NCBI GenBank assembly: GCA_964418585.1
Contig: CAYQMG010000188.1
Coordinates: forward strand, 85,434 to 149,433
Reading direction: 5' to 3'
Source of the DNA: JAJRTE01 sp964418585
GTDB taxonomy: Bacteria; Myxococcota_A; UBA796; JAJRTE01
DNA length: 64,000 nucleotides
Shown here: in pieces, positions 55,529 through 64,000 of the stretch
Layout: each line of letters starts with the position of its first letter
Position numbering within the stretch: position 1 is the first letter of the stretch
Made by a program: the position numbers and the translations under genes
The notes under the pieces: model-generated
Told to the model about the DNA's origin: nothing
Databases searched by the model: none
What the model saw: the letters and a program-made list of their open reading frames with translations, nothing else

Positions 55529-57244
55529 ATGCGGTTCAAGGAAGCCGTCGTCACCTCCTTCTCCCTCTCGCGGTTTCACATCGTGCTCATCGCGATCGCG
55601 GGCTCCCTTGTCTTCGGATGGCTGTTGACCGGAACGTTTCATCCGGGGCTGGCTCTCCTGGTGGGGGTCGACTGGTTCCTGGTCAATCTGATGAACCGGG
55701 CCGTGGACACAGGGGAGGACGAGGTCAACGACATTCTGGGGGCCGAGGCGGCGGGTCGGCACCGAAAGAAGATTTTTGGACTGTTCGTCGTGATCGGCGC
55801 GGCAAGCCTGGCCCTGCACCTGGTGTGGGCGCCTCGCCTGATCGGCCCCAGAATCCTGCTGCACCTGCTTGGGTTGGCTTACAACCTGCCACTGGTGCCG
55901 GTCGGCGGCCGTCGCGTTCGGCTCAAGACCGTGTACGGGGTGAAGAATACCGCGTCCTGCACCGGCTTCCTCGTCACCCTGTTCATCTATCCCCTGGTTT
56001 TCCTCCCGTTGCGGGCCGGCGTGGATGTCTGGTACGTCCTGCTTCTCGTGGCCTACTTCGCTCCTTTCGAGTACAGCTTCGAGGTCATCTACGACCTTCG
56101 GGACGTGCGCGGGGACGCGGCCCACGGAGTGAAAAGTTATCCGGTGGTCAAGGGCGAACGGTGGGCGGGCGCCCTGGTGGTGCTCCTCAACCTGGCGGCG
56201 TTGCATGCACTCCTCTGGGGAGCCGCCTTCGGACGGCTCGGACTTCAGGAGGTAATCCTGGGTGTTGGTCCGGTGGTGCAACTGGCCATCTTCAGCCATG
56301 GCCTGCGCCATGGATTCACCGCGCGGCTGTGCACCTGGCTGACCTATCTCTTTTTCGGCATGCTTGCCGGCTACGTGGTATGGGTGCGGACCGGGATGCC
56401 GCTGACGCTCGGATTCGTCCCTTCGCCGGCGCTGGTGGTGGAGGTGGGGCTGTTCGTACCCGGGATCCTGCTCTGGTTGCACCAGCGGCGTGCGATGGGC
56501 GACCGGGTGTTTGCAACACGCTTCATCGTGCTGGCCCTGAGTGCGTGGGTGGGCGAGCAGACCGCCATCCGGTTCTACCACTACTATTCCTATGCCGCGG
56601 GTGGTTGGCACGTGCTGGTGGGGGACGTGCCCCTGGCCGTGATACTCATCTGGCCCATGCTGCTTCTCTCCACCTGGGAGTTGGTCCACCGGCTCGGGAC
56701 TCGAGGACTCCGGGCCGCACTCCTCGGCGCAGGTATCACGTTCCTCGAGGCCGCCTTCATCGAGGTCGTGTGCGTGTCCGCCGGACTTTGGTCATGGGAG
56801 GGGGACGGGATCTTCGGGGTCCCTCTGATCGGCGTTGCCGGCTGGAGCGCCTTCGCGTTCGGAGCACTCGCCGCGCTCGAGGCCGGGCGGCTTTGGATCC
56901 TCCCGGTGGCAGGACCCATGGCCGTCCACCTGGCCGTCCCCCTGCTCTGGTTTGCTGGGTTCGACCGGCTGTCCTCCATGGCGGTCCCGGACGCGGTAAC
57001 ACTTGCAGTGGAGGCCCTGGGAATGCTGGCCCTGTCTCTGGCGGCGTGGCGCGTTCGGGACCACGCGAACATCGCCATGGCCGAGGTGGTACCGCGGATT
57101 GCGGCGGCGGAATTGATTTTCCTCCTGCTTCCCCTCGGGGACGTACCGCAGCCCGTGGTCTGGTTCGCCCTGCTCTTCTCAGTGCCCTATCTGGCCCTGT
57201 TCCGGCTCCGATCACGTGCTGGCGCCTTGAACTCGAATCCATAG
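55529..57244 (+). CDS. UbiA-type prenyltransferase fused to a carotenoid-biosynthesis-like (CruF/DUF422) domain
   Basis: A 571-residue protein, hydrophobic through most of its length (about 15 membrane segments). The N-terminal 300 residues follow the UbiA fold: the first Asp motif NRAVDTGED (56-64) and the second YDLRDVRGD (about 187-195), though the usual NDxxD reads NRxxD. UbiA enzymes attach prenyl chains to aromatic or other acceptors. The C-terminal part (about 330-560), with YHYYSYAAGGW, GLWSWEGDGIFGVPLIG and GWSAFAFG, resembles CruF-type 2'-carotenoid hydratase/DUF422 proteins. The fusion suggests lipid, quinone or carotenoid chemistry. The start has a weak AAGG site. Closest single-domain relatives should be checked for each half. 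Confidence 0.75.
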   Translation: MRFKEAVVTSFSLSRFHIVLIAIAGSLVFGWLLTGTFHPGLALLVGVDWFLVNLMNRAVDTGEDEVNDILGAEAAGRHRKKIFGLFVVIGAASLALHLVWAPRLIGPRILLHLLGLAYNLPLVPVGGRRVRLKTVYGVKNTASCTGFLVTLFIYPLVFLPLRAGVDVWYVLLLVAYFAPFEYSFEVIYDLRDVRGDAAHGVKSYPVVKGERWAGALVVLLNLAALHALLWGAAFGRLGLQEVILGVGPVVQLAIFSHGLRHGFTARLCTWLTYLFFGMLAGYVVWVRTGMPLTLGFVPSPALVVEVGLFVPGILLWLHQRRAMGDRVFATRFIVLALSAWVGEQTAIRFYHYYSYAAGGWHVLVGDVPLAVILIWPMLLLSTWELVHRLGTRGLRAALLGAGITFLEAAFIEVVCVSAGLWSWEGDGIFGVPLIGVAGWSAFAFGALAALEAGRLWILPVAGPMAVHLAVPLLWFAGFDRLSSMAVPDAVTLAVEALGMLALSLAAWRVRDHANIAMAEVVPRIAAAELIFLLLPLGDVPQPVVWFALLFSVPYLALFRLRSRAGALNSNP

Positions 57245-57360
57245 AGTGGTACGCTCGCCCAAAGGGTGAGATCCACGGACAGAACGACAGATATCCAAGG
57301 GGTGTTCCCGGACGCTGAGCCGCGCGTGCGCTCCGTACCCGGGTGGTGGCGGGAGGCGCC

Positions 57361-58959
57361 ATGGACTCGAAAACGACACACGTGCTCGTCGGAACCGTCC
57401 TGTGCATGGTCGTCGGGATGTGCGCAGGGTGCAAGGACGAGGAGGAAGAGACGCCCACCTACCGCGTCGACCGTCTGGCAGAGGTGGTGCCTGGTGGTGC
57501 GATACAGTGGATGGTGGGAGTGGACGACGCGGCTGCCCTGCGGGACGCGGTGAACGAGTCGGCCCGGTGGCAGCGGTTGTTCGACACGGCCATGTGGCAC
57601 GACATCATGCTGCTGCCGGGCCTGGTGTCTCTCCGGCGTGCAGCCGCGGCGGTTTCGCACCTGGAGAACATACCCCTGGGCCAGGTGCTGGTGGACGAGA
57701 TGCTGGACGGTCCGGCCCTGGTTGCGGTTCAGGAGCCGAGTCGGGCTGGACGTGACCGGGCGTTTCTGGTGGTGAAGCACCTGGATTTGTCGCAGCGCAA
57801 CGTGGCCTCTGCATTGCATGCCTGGCTGGCCGGTGGGGAAGAGGTGGAAGTTTCGGAGCCGGAACGAATCACCTATCGGCGGTTGAAACAGGGGGCGCTG
57901 ACCCTCTGCTATTTTCAGACGGGAGACCTGGTGGTTTTTTCCAACGACGAGGGCCTGATTACGGTGGCTGCCGGGCTTGCCTCGGGCGTGCGGCCTGAAT
58001 CGGATTCCATCCGTGCTCGAGGGTGGCTGCCGTCGTTCGGCTCCGGGGTGACGCTGGTGGCCGATTTCGAGGCACTGGGCGAGCGTGCCCCGGAATGGGG
58101 AGTGGTGGCGGAGTCGTTGGGGGTTCGCGGACTGGGCGTGACCGTGCCCCTGGAAGGGGACCGCGTGGACGTGGTGTGGGTGCCGGCGTCCCGGTCGAAC
58201 ACGGCCGGGACCCACGAACTGGCCGGACGGCGATATGTCCCGCAGGGGGCCCTGGCCTACGTGGGCATCGCCTCCACCGGAGTGCGCACGTTCCTGGAGC
58301 ACGCCAGGGCACGATGGTCTCGAGAGCTGGGTCGTGAGCTGGATCTCTCCTCGGTGGCCGCGATTGCGGCCGGACTCGAGGGTGAAGCCTTCTATGCCCT
58401 GCTCGGGTTGAGCACCGACCCGTCCCGCGTCGGGGTGTCTCAGGTTTTTGGTTTCAGGTTGCAGGCCGATTCCGAGGTGGGCGAACCGGTGAGGACTCTT
58501 TGGAACCAGGCGTTCCGGGGGCCGGTTCGGGAAACCGTGTTGGAGCAGGATGGGGGCGCGCGACTGGTTTGTGCAGGCGGAGCGGCCGACCCGTTCTGTT
58601 TTGCCTTGCACCGGGACTACCTGCTGGTCGGCCCGGAGGGAGCGTTGCGACAGGCGCTCGAGGTCGCTTCCGGGCGGTCGGCCGGGATCGTGGACCGTCT
58701 GGCGTCTGCGACCGGGCGTCATGAGGGCGCGCAGGTGGTTTCCGTTGCGATCGATCTCGAGGGCCTGAGCCGTGCCTTGGTGGCGCACCTGGCCTCGATG
58801 TGCGACGACGAGGAGATGACCACCGCGCAGGTGCACGAGGTGCTCGAGCCGTTCTTTGGGGCGTTGGGCGCTCTGGGAGGATATGGCGGGGAGCTGTGGT
58901 CCACGGAGCGCGGCCGGGCTTCGGGGCGGCTGCTTCGTCTTCGGGGTACGGCCATCTGA
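57361..58959 (+). CDS. large lipoprotein of unknown function (DUF3352-like)
   Basis: A 532-residue exported protein with lipobox CAGC (Cys near 24). The mature chain is mixed alpha/beta with a repeated plan: segments beginning VPGGAIQWMVGVDDAAALRD, WLPSFGSGVTLVADFEAL, VPQGALAYVGIAS and AQVVSVAIDLEGLSRALV recur, which resembles the duplicated domains of DUF3352-type lipoproteins. No catalytic motif is seen. ATG 57361 is behind GGGAGG; it is 9 nt upstream of YfaT on the same strand, so it probably belongs to the alpha-2-macroglobulin operon. Confidence 0.75.
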   Translation: MDSKTTHVLVGTVLCMVVGMCAGCKDEEEETPTYRVDRLAEVVPGGAIQWMVGVDDAAALRDAVNESARWQRLFDTAMWHDIMLLPGLVSLRRAAAAVSHLENIPLGQVLVDEMLDGPALVAVQEPSRAGRDRAFLVVKHLDLSQRNVASALHAWLAGGEEVEVSEPERITYRRLKQGALTLCYFQTGDLVVFSNDEGLITVAAGLASGVRPESDSIRARGWLPSFGSGVTLVADFEALGERAPEWGVVAESLGVRGLGVTVPLEGDRVDVVWVPASRSNTAGTHELAGRRYVPQGALAYVGIASTGVRTFLEHARARWSRELGRELDLSSVAAIAAGLEGEAFYALLGLSTDPSRVGVSQVFGFRLQADSEVGEPVRTLWNQAFRGPVRETVLEQDGGARLVCAGGAADPFCFALHRDYLLVGPEGALRQALEVASGRSAGIVDRLASATGRHEGAQVVSVAIDLEGLSRALVAHLASMCDDEEMTTAQVHEVLEPFFGALGALGGYGGELWSTERGRASGRLLRLRGTAI

Positions 58960-58968
58960 GGCTCGAGG

Positions 58969-60057
58969 ATGAAGGCGAAGGGCCTGAGAATCGCGCTGGA
59001 ATGGCTCGCGCTGGCTATCGGGGTGCTCCTGGCCGGTGTGGCGCTGGTGTGGATGGTGTGGAGCGAACCGTCGGTGCCCGTGGTTCGGCTGTCCGCGCAG
59101 GAACTACCTGCCAACGGAGTGTCGAGCGTGTCGGTGCTGGTGGAGGTTGGCCGCAACCGGTGGTGGCATGGGGGCGAGGATGGTGTGCGGGTGGAGGTTC
59201 GGGCCACCGAAGGGAGGGATTTGGTGCGCCTTGGGAAGGTGGTTCGCGGTGAGGGGCGATGGCGGCAGGACCTGATCGCCGGGATGGTTCCGGGTCGGGT
59301 GAAACTGGAAGTATTGGTGACTCGTGGCGAGAAGGGGTGGCGTTTTGACGAGACGGTGGCATTGGTGCCCGACGAGGGGGACACGGACGGGGACGGGTTT
59401 CCGAACGCCGTGGAACTGGTGAGCAAGGAGGACCGGGTGGCATTCCGTCGGTGGTTCACCGCCATCGCCGTGTCCCAGGCCTCGAGTTTGGCACGGGACT
59501 GGCCGGTGATACATCAGGACTGCGCCGGACTTCTCCGGTATGCGTACAAGGAGGCACTCAGGCGTCACGACGCCGCCTGGTTTGCCGCCCATCCCGGCGT
59601 GCATGTGAGCACGGCTCGAGATGTGGGACGCTACCACTATCCAGACGTGCCGTTGGTCGGGACCAGCCTGTTTCGGACCGGAGACCCCGAGGCACCGTTT
59701 GGTCCCGTGGCCGTGGCTCGAGTGCTGCGTGACGAGAACGCCCTGCTCGTCAGCCGGAATGTGGCGGATGCCTTGAGCGGGGACTTGCTGTTTTTCGAGC
59801 ATGGGGGGAGAGCCGGACCGGTGATCCATTCCATGGTGGTCGTGGTGGAGGATACCGGCCCGGGCGAGGGGGATATTCAGCTTGTGTATCACACCGGCCC
59901 GATCACCGAGGGGGTGAGCACACCGGATGGTTCGGGGTCGGTTCGATACATAAGGCTCGAGGATCTGCTTCAACATCCGGACCCATCATGGCGTCCGCGG
60001 GGGGACAATCCGGCCTTTTCCGGAGTCTACCGGTGGCGGATCTTGTGGGGGAGATGA
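58969..60057 (+). CDS. yfaT: YfaT-like DUF1175 protein
   Basis: A 362-residue protein with an N-terminal membrane segment (about 8-30), then an Ig-like beta domain (about 35-135) containing the DTDGDGFPN acidic loop near its end, and the DUF1175 domain (about 150-360). DUF1175 has an NlpC/P60-like papain plan here: Cys in IHQDCAGLLRYAY, and His in GDLLFFEHGG ... IHSMVVV. A peptidase or amidase role in the periplasm is therefore possible. In E. coli yfaT also neighbours yfaS. The stop TGA overlaps the next ATG (ATGA). Confidence 0.85.
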   Translation: MKAKGLRIALEWLALAIGVLLAGVALVWMVWSEPSVPVVRLSAQELPANGVSSVSVLVEVGRNRWWHGGEDGVRVEVRATEGRDLVRLGKVVRGEGRWRQDLIAGMVPGRVKLEVLVTRGEKGWRFDETVALVPDEGDTDGDGFPNAVELVSKEDRVAFRRWFTAIAVSQASSLARDWPVIHQDCAGLLRYAYKEALRRHDAAWFAAHPGVHVSTARDVGRYHYPDVPLVGTSLFRTGDPEAPFGPVAVARVLRDENALLVSRNVADALSGDLLFFEHGGRAGPVIHSMVVVVEDTGPGEGDIQLVYHTGPITEGVSTPDGSGSVRYIRLEDLLQHPDPSWRPRGDNPAFSGVYRWRILWGR

Positions 60058-63000
60058 ACGAGATGCTTCGGAAGCGCTTTTCGTGGGTCAGAAACGGTGC
60101 GCTGCTGGTGGTCGCGTGCGTGGCCTGGCTCGGCGTGGGCCCGACCGCTGAGGCCAGTCGTGATTTCTACCTCTCCACCGACCGGATTTTTCTGCCGGGG
60201 CAGCCGGTCACGGTTCACCTCGAGGCACGGTTGGTCTCGAGTCTGGACGTGCGCGTCTATCGGCTGCCGGACCCGGCCCGATTCATTGGCGTTCAAGCCG
60301 ACCCGCACCGGCCCCGGGTGGATGGAGAGCCCCGGCGACCGGATGGCACGGCCCTTCTGGCCGAGGGGATTCGGCGCAGCAAGCGTGCGATGTACGAGGG
60401 ATTTCGCGCACGGCTCAATCCGGTGGGTCGAAAGGCCGGCCGGGAGGGTGCGGGGGAGTTGGTGTCGACCTTTTCCCGGAGCGTGGAGCGAGGGAGTGAG
60501 CTGGATCGAGTACACCCGTTGAGGGATCTTCCCTTGCTGTTGCGTTTTGAGGAGCGACTTCCCCGTTCCGGCGCCTGGGTGTTTCGGGATCTCGCCCTGC
60601 CTCTGTACGAACCGGGGGCTTACCTGGTGGAAGCGGTTCGGGGCGCCCAGGGGGCGCATACCGTGGTGATCGTGTCCCGGATTGCACTCGTCACCCGTCA
60701 GGGGCCTCGAGGAATCACGGCGTATGTGGCCGACGCTGCGACCGGGGAACCGGTGTCCGGAGCCAGGGTTCGGGTGCTTGATGGAGAGCGCTTGCTCGCC
60801 GAGGGTAGGACGGACGAGCGTGGGTTGTACGAGGCAGCAGTTCAGGTGGCTCGATCTCTGGTGGTGGCTGACCGGGACGCGGATTTCGCTGTTCACGATC
60901 CCCGGTACTATCCGGCCATGCTCCAGGACCGCATGGTCTACCTGTTCACGGATCGACCGGTTTACCGTCCGGGCCAGGAGGTTCACTTCAAGGGTGTCGT
61001 GCGCAGGAGGGTCGACGAAGGGTTCGCCCCTCCCGTATCGGGGAAGGCCGAGGTGGCCCTGGTGGACCCCACGGGGGTGGGCCTGGCGCCTCGAGTCGTG
61101 TCCATCACCGAAGGCTCGTTCTTTGGTTCGTTCGTCCTGGACGACGCGGCACGGACCGGCATGTACCGGGTGGTGGCCCGGATCGACGGGCGCTCGTACC
61201 AGGGGGAATTCAAGGTCAAGGCGTTCAAACGTCCGGATTTCAAGGTCTCCATCGCCACGGAGCACGAGGTCTATCAGGCCGGGGATACCGTTTCCGGGAC
61301 CATTCGTGGCGCCTATTTTTACGGAGCCCCGTTGCGTGGGGCCCAGGTGGTCTACGAGGTGTATCGGACCCGGTTTCACGTGCCTTGGTACGTGGACGCG
61401 GAGTTCTCCTGGTACTATTCCGGGTCGGAGATCCAGGCGGCCCGGCGGACCCGGGTGGCTCGAGGCGAGGGTACACTCGACGAACAGGGCGCGCTCGAGT
61501 TCCAGTTTTCAACCGAGCCCGGCAACGTGGACTACACCTACGTGGTGGAGGCGTTTGTGACCGGTGAGACGGGGCGGACCCTGTCCAGGACCCGTTCCAT
61601 CCGGGTGGTTCGGGGGGCGTTTCGGTTGACCATCTCCACGGAGCGGCTGGTGGTCGCCCCAGGACGGCCGGTGGAGGTGCAGGTGGCGGTTGCACGTCAC
61701 GACGGAGGCCCTTTGGAGGAACAGGCGGTCGACCTGGAGGTCCTGGCGCGTACCACCGGGGATTCGGGAGCGCCGGTGATCCATGAATTCGGCAAGCAGA
61801 CCGCCACGGTCCAGGATGGCATGGCCCGGTTCACGGTATCCTTCGACCGCGGGGGGATGTACACATTGCGTGCTTCCATCACCGACAGCGAGGGGCATAC
61901 CGTGGCGGAGGAACGGACGATTTTCGCCTCGGACGCAGCAGGAGGGGTGGCATTCGTGCCCGGGTCGCTGGAACTGGTCGCCGATCGGCGGACCTATGGT
62001 CCCGGAGACGATGCAGTGTTTCTTGCCCTGACGCCGTTTGCGGAGGGCCATCTGCTGGTCTCCGTGGAGGGTGCGGACCTGTACGAGGCTCGAGTCGTTC
62101 CGGTCCACGGCTACACGGCCCTATTCGACGTGCCGATCTCCCGGAAGCTGACGCCCAACTTCTTTGTCACCGTGTCCGGAGTGTACGATGGGCATCACTA
62201 CGAGGCCTCGAGGTCGGTCGTGGTACCTCCGGCAGATCGATTCCTTCATGTGACGGTTTCGAGCGATCGCACGACCTATCGGCCCGGAGATCGAGGGGTT
62301 TTCACGTTCCAGGTGACCGATCGGGACGGCAACGGCGTGGCTGCGGAACTGGCCGTGTCCGTTGTGGACGCCAAGATCTACGCGATCAGTCGAGAGGTGG
62401 CGGTGCCCATCGAGCGCTTCTTCTACCCGAAGCAACGCAACAACGTGCGGAACGGGTGTAGCCTGGACTTTCGCTTCTACGGATTTGCCAGGGACCTCGG
62501 CGAGAGCGGGCTCGAGCGGCCTGGGTCGTGGCGGGATGGATTCGGCGCAGCCAAGAACCTGGGGACCCGGGTGCGGCGCAAGTTTGTGGATACCCTGGCC
62601 TGGCAGCCGGTTCTGAAGACCGACGGAACCGGGAAGGCCCGGCTCGAGGTGACCTTTCCGGACAACCTGACCGAATGGCGGGTGACCGCTCGAGCCATTA
62701 CTGCGGACACGCGGGTGGGGACCGGGACGTTGTCGGTGCGGACGCGGCAAGACCTGGTGGTTGACCTTGCGGCGCCGTGGCTGCTCCGCGAAGGCGATTC
62801 CGGGGAAGCATTGGTCATCGTGCACAACTATGCAGCCGAGCAGCGGGAAGTGACGTTGTCGCTGGTTGGGGAAGGGGTTCGTGTCGAAGGAACACCCTCA
62901 AGGGTGACCGTGGAGCCCCGGGGATCCGCCACGGTGGCCTACACGGTGCGGGCTGAGGCGCCTGGGGATGCACGACTCACTGCACGGGCCGAGGGGGCGG

Positions 63001-64000
63001 AAGCGTCGGATGTCCTGGTGGCGCCGATGCCGGTTCTCCCTTACGGTTTCGAGGATACGCTGGTGGTCTCGGGAGATCTCCCCCCGGCGGAAGTGCCCCG
63101 CAAGGAGACGGTGCTGTTGACCCTGCCTCGAGACGTTCGGCCCGGCTCGGCCCGGCTGTCTGTGCGAATCGCCCCGGGACTTCTGTCCGTGATGCTGAGC
63201 AGTCTGGACTACTTGCTCGAGTACCCTCATGGATGTGTGGAGCAGACCATGAGTCGTTTCCTCCCGGATCTGGTGGTGGCCCAGGTCTTGCAAGACCTGG
63301 GACTGCACCATCCAGAGGTGGAGGAGAAGCTTCCCGGCTACATCGCGGCCGGCACGAGTCGGTTGGCGTTCATGCAGAAGTCGGATGGAGGATGGGGCTG
63401 GTGGGGGGAAGGTGAATCCGACCCCTACATGACTGCCCACGTGATGGCCGGCCTGGCCCTGACCCGTCGTCTCGGCTACCCCGTACCCGAGCATGTGATG
63501 ACTCGAGGGATCGAGCGGCTGAAGGCGGTGAGTATGCTGCCCGAGGTGGATCCGAACACGCGGGCCTACGCACTCTACGCCCTGGCCCTTGCCGGCCGAC
63601 CTCACACGAAAGGCGTGGAGCGTGTGGCGCGTGCACGATCGCTGACTCCGTATGGTCAGGCCCTGGTGGCGCTCGCGTTTGCGGAAGGAAACGTCCCGGA
63701 CGCAGCCCGTGCAATGGCCGAGAAGTTGGTCCGGAACGCTTCCTACGACGCGGAGCAGGACATGGTGCGTTGGATTCCCGCGGAGACCTCGTCCTACCGG
63801 TGGGCGCTCGACCCGGTGGAGACGAGCGCTGCCGCGATTCGAGCGCTGCTTCGTGCAAGGCTGGAACCGGCCCAGGCGCACAGGGCGGTCCGTTGGCTGA
63901 TGAGTCAGCGGCGCGGTGACCACTGGGCCAGCACCAAGGACACGGCTGCAGTACTCCTGGCGCTGGCCGACTACGTGAAAAGCGCTCCGGAAGCCGGTTC
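60054..64000 (+). CDS. yfaS: YfaS-type bacterial alpha-2-macroglobulin, 3' partial
   Basis: Periplasmic protease trap; 1315 codons are visible and the frame runs off the right edge. ATG 60054 overlaps the YfaT stop by 4 nt. After the signal peptide (about 1-35) come several macroglobulin beta domains (MG3-like segment with FTDRPVYRPGQEVHFKG near 303-319, then YQAGDTVSGTI), a bait-like stretch and the YPHGCVEQ thioester motif with Cys1061, so the Cys-Gln thioester that captures attacking proteases is intact. The following LDYLL and WGWWGEGESDPYMTAHV segments belong to the helical thioester domain. An N-terminal lipobox is not clear. No PBP1C gene is visible. Confidence 0.95.
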   Translation, partial: MNEMLRKRFSWVRNGALLVVACVAWLGVGPTAEASRDFYLSTDRIFLPGQPVTVHLEARLVSSLDVRVYRLPDPARFIGVQADPHRPRVDGEPRRPDGTALLAEGIRRSKRAMYEGFRARLNPVGRKAGREGAGELVSTFSRSVERGSELDRVHPLRDLPLLLRFEERLPRSGAWVFRDLALPLYEPGAYLVEAVRGAQGAHTVVIVSRIALVTRQGPRGITAYVADAATGEPVSGARVRVLDGERLLAEGRTDERGLYEAAVQVARSLVVADRDADFAVHDPRYYPAMLQDRMVYLFTDRPVYRPGQEVHFKGVVRRRVDEGFAPPVSGKAEVALVDPTGVGLAPRVVSITEGSFFGSFVLDDAARTGMYRVVARIDGRSYQGEFKVKAFKRPDFKVSIATEHEVYQAGDTVSGTIRGAYFYGAPLRGAQVVYEVYRTRFHVPWYVDAEFSWYYSGSEIQAARRTRVARGEGTLDEQGALEFQFSTEPGNVDYTYVVEAFVTGETGRTLSRTRSIRVVRGAFRLTISTERLVVAPGRPVEVQVAVARHDGGPLEEQAVDLEVLARTTGDSGAPVIHEFGKQTATVQDGMARFTVSFDRGGMYTLRASITDSEGHTVAEERTIFASDAAGGVAFVPGSLELVADRRTYGPGDDAVFLALTPFAEGHLLVSVEGADLYEARVVPVHGYTALFDVPISRKLTPNFFVTVSGVYDGHHYEASRSVVVPPADRFLHVTVSSDRTTYRPGDRGVFTFQVTDRDGNGVAAELAVSVVDAKIYAISREVAVPIERFFYPKQRNNVRNGCSLDFRFYGFARDLGESGLERPGSWRDGFGAAKNLGTRVRRKFVDTLAWQPVLKTDGTGKARLEVTFPDNLTEWRVTARAITADTRVGTGTLSVRTRQDLVVDLAAPWLLREGDSGEALVIVHNYAAEQREVTLSLVGEGVRVEGTPSRVTVEPRGSATVAYTVRAEAPGDARLTARAEGAEASDVLVAPMPVLPYGFEDTLVVSGDLPPAEVPRKETVLLTLPRDVRPGSARLSVRIAPGLLSVMLSSLDYLLEYPHGCVEQTMSRFLPDLVVAQVLQDLGLHHPEVEEKLPGYIAAGTSRLAFMQKSDGGWGWWGEGESDPYMTAHVMAGLALTRRLGYPVPEHVMTRGIERLKAVSMLPEVDPNTRAYALYALALAGRPHTKGVERVARARSLTPYGQALVALAFAEGNVPDAARAMAEKLVRNASYDAEQDMVRWIPAETSSYRWALDPVETSAAAIRALLRARLEPAQAHRAVRWLMSQRRGDHWASTKDTAAVLLALADYVKSAPEAG

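Overview
The window reads as a chromosomal segment of a GC-rich Gram-negative bacterium, most likely a member of Myxococcota or a related deltaproteobacterial lineage. The signs are two Ser/Thr kinase-type receptors with C-terminal PEGA domains, secreted proteins with DGVDNDGDG and thrombospondin-3 calcium-binding repeats, a B-box zinc-finger membrane protein, an MJ0042-type zinc ribbon fused to a penicillin-binding protein, FHA-GGDEF and ATPase-receiver fusions, and a TatT/DctP TRAP pair. This assignment comes from gene content; no rRNA or tRNA gene is visible. I see no phage, insertion sequence or CRISPR array.

Layout. 1-7.9 kb: 3' part of a PEGA kinase, a secreted protein ending in a probable outer-membrane barrel, uvrA and a TPR protein. 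8-15.6 kb: a very long S41 C-terminal protease divergent from a class A PBP, followed by a calcium-repeat lipoprotein and a small Cys-rich protein. 15.7-18.6 kb: an unknown protein, about 0.9 kb of degraded or non-coding DNA, and a lipoprotein behind a sigma54-like promoter. 18.7-22.5 kb: a GT39-like membrane protein and transketolase. 22.6-29.9 kb: an MltD-like lytic transglycosylase, then a thioredoxin-fold TPR lipoprotein read through an in-frame UGA (candidate selenoprotein), a GT2 glycosyltransferase, a TMTC-like protein and a GlsB-like small membrane protein. 30-35.6 kb (minus strand): FHA-GGDEF plus FG-GAP lipoprotein, then the SxtJ-like/carbamoyltransferase/DUF5989 trio and a hypothetical protein. 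35.7-41.5 kb: an AMMECR1-like/toroid protein, a PEGA kinase whose catalytic Asp is Asn (pseudokinase) and a TPR lipoprotein. 41.5-47.2 kb: a small AbrB-like protein behind a 24-bp palindrome, a GT39-like protein, and a WD40-TatT-DctP cluster. 47.2-54.4 kb (minus strand): B-box protein, Rsm22-like protein, GspE/PilB ATPase-receiver fusion, sensor histidine kinase, small membrane protein. 54.7-64 kb: DUF6962-like protein, UbiA-carotenoid-type fusion, a lipoprotein, and YfaT (DUF1175) overlapping a YfaS-type alpha-2-macroglobulin cut by the window end.

Most of the content serves the cell envelope: peptidoglycan synthesis and remodelling (PBP1A, MltD), periplasmic quality control (CTP, alpha-2-macroglobulin, the thioredoxin-fold protein), glycan building and modification (GT2, GT39-like, TMTC-like, carbamoyltransferase), and PEGA-kinase or two-component signalling.

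The two most interesting signals are (1) the TGA at 25363-25365, which falls exactly at the first Cys position of a thioredoxin CxxC motif and is followed by a 14-position, 13-paired stem-loop, as expected for selenocysteine insertion; and (2) a large excess of the palindrome CTCGAG in every codon phase and in intergenic DNA, resembling the highly iterated palindromes known from some genomes.
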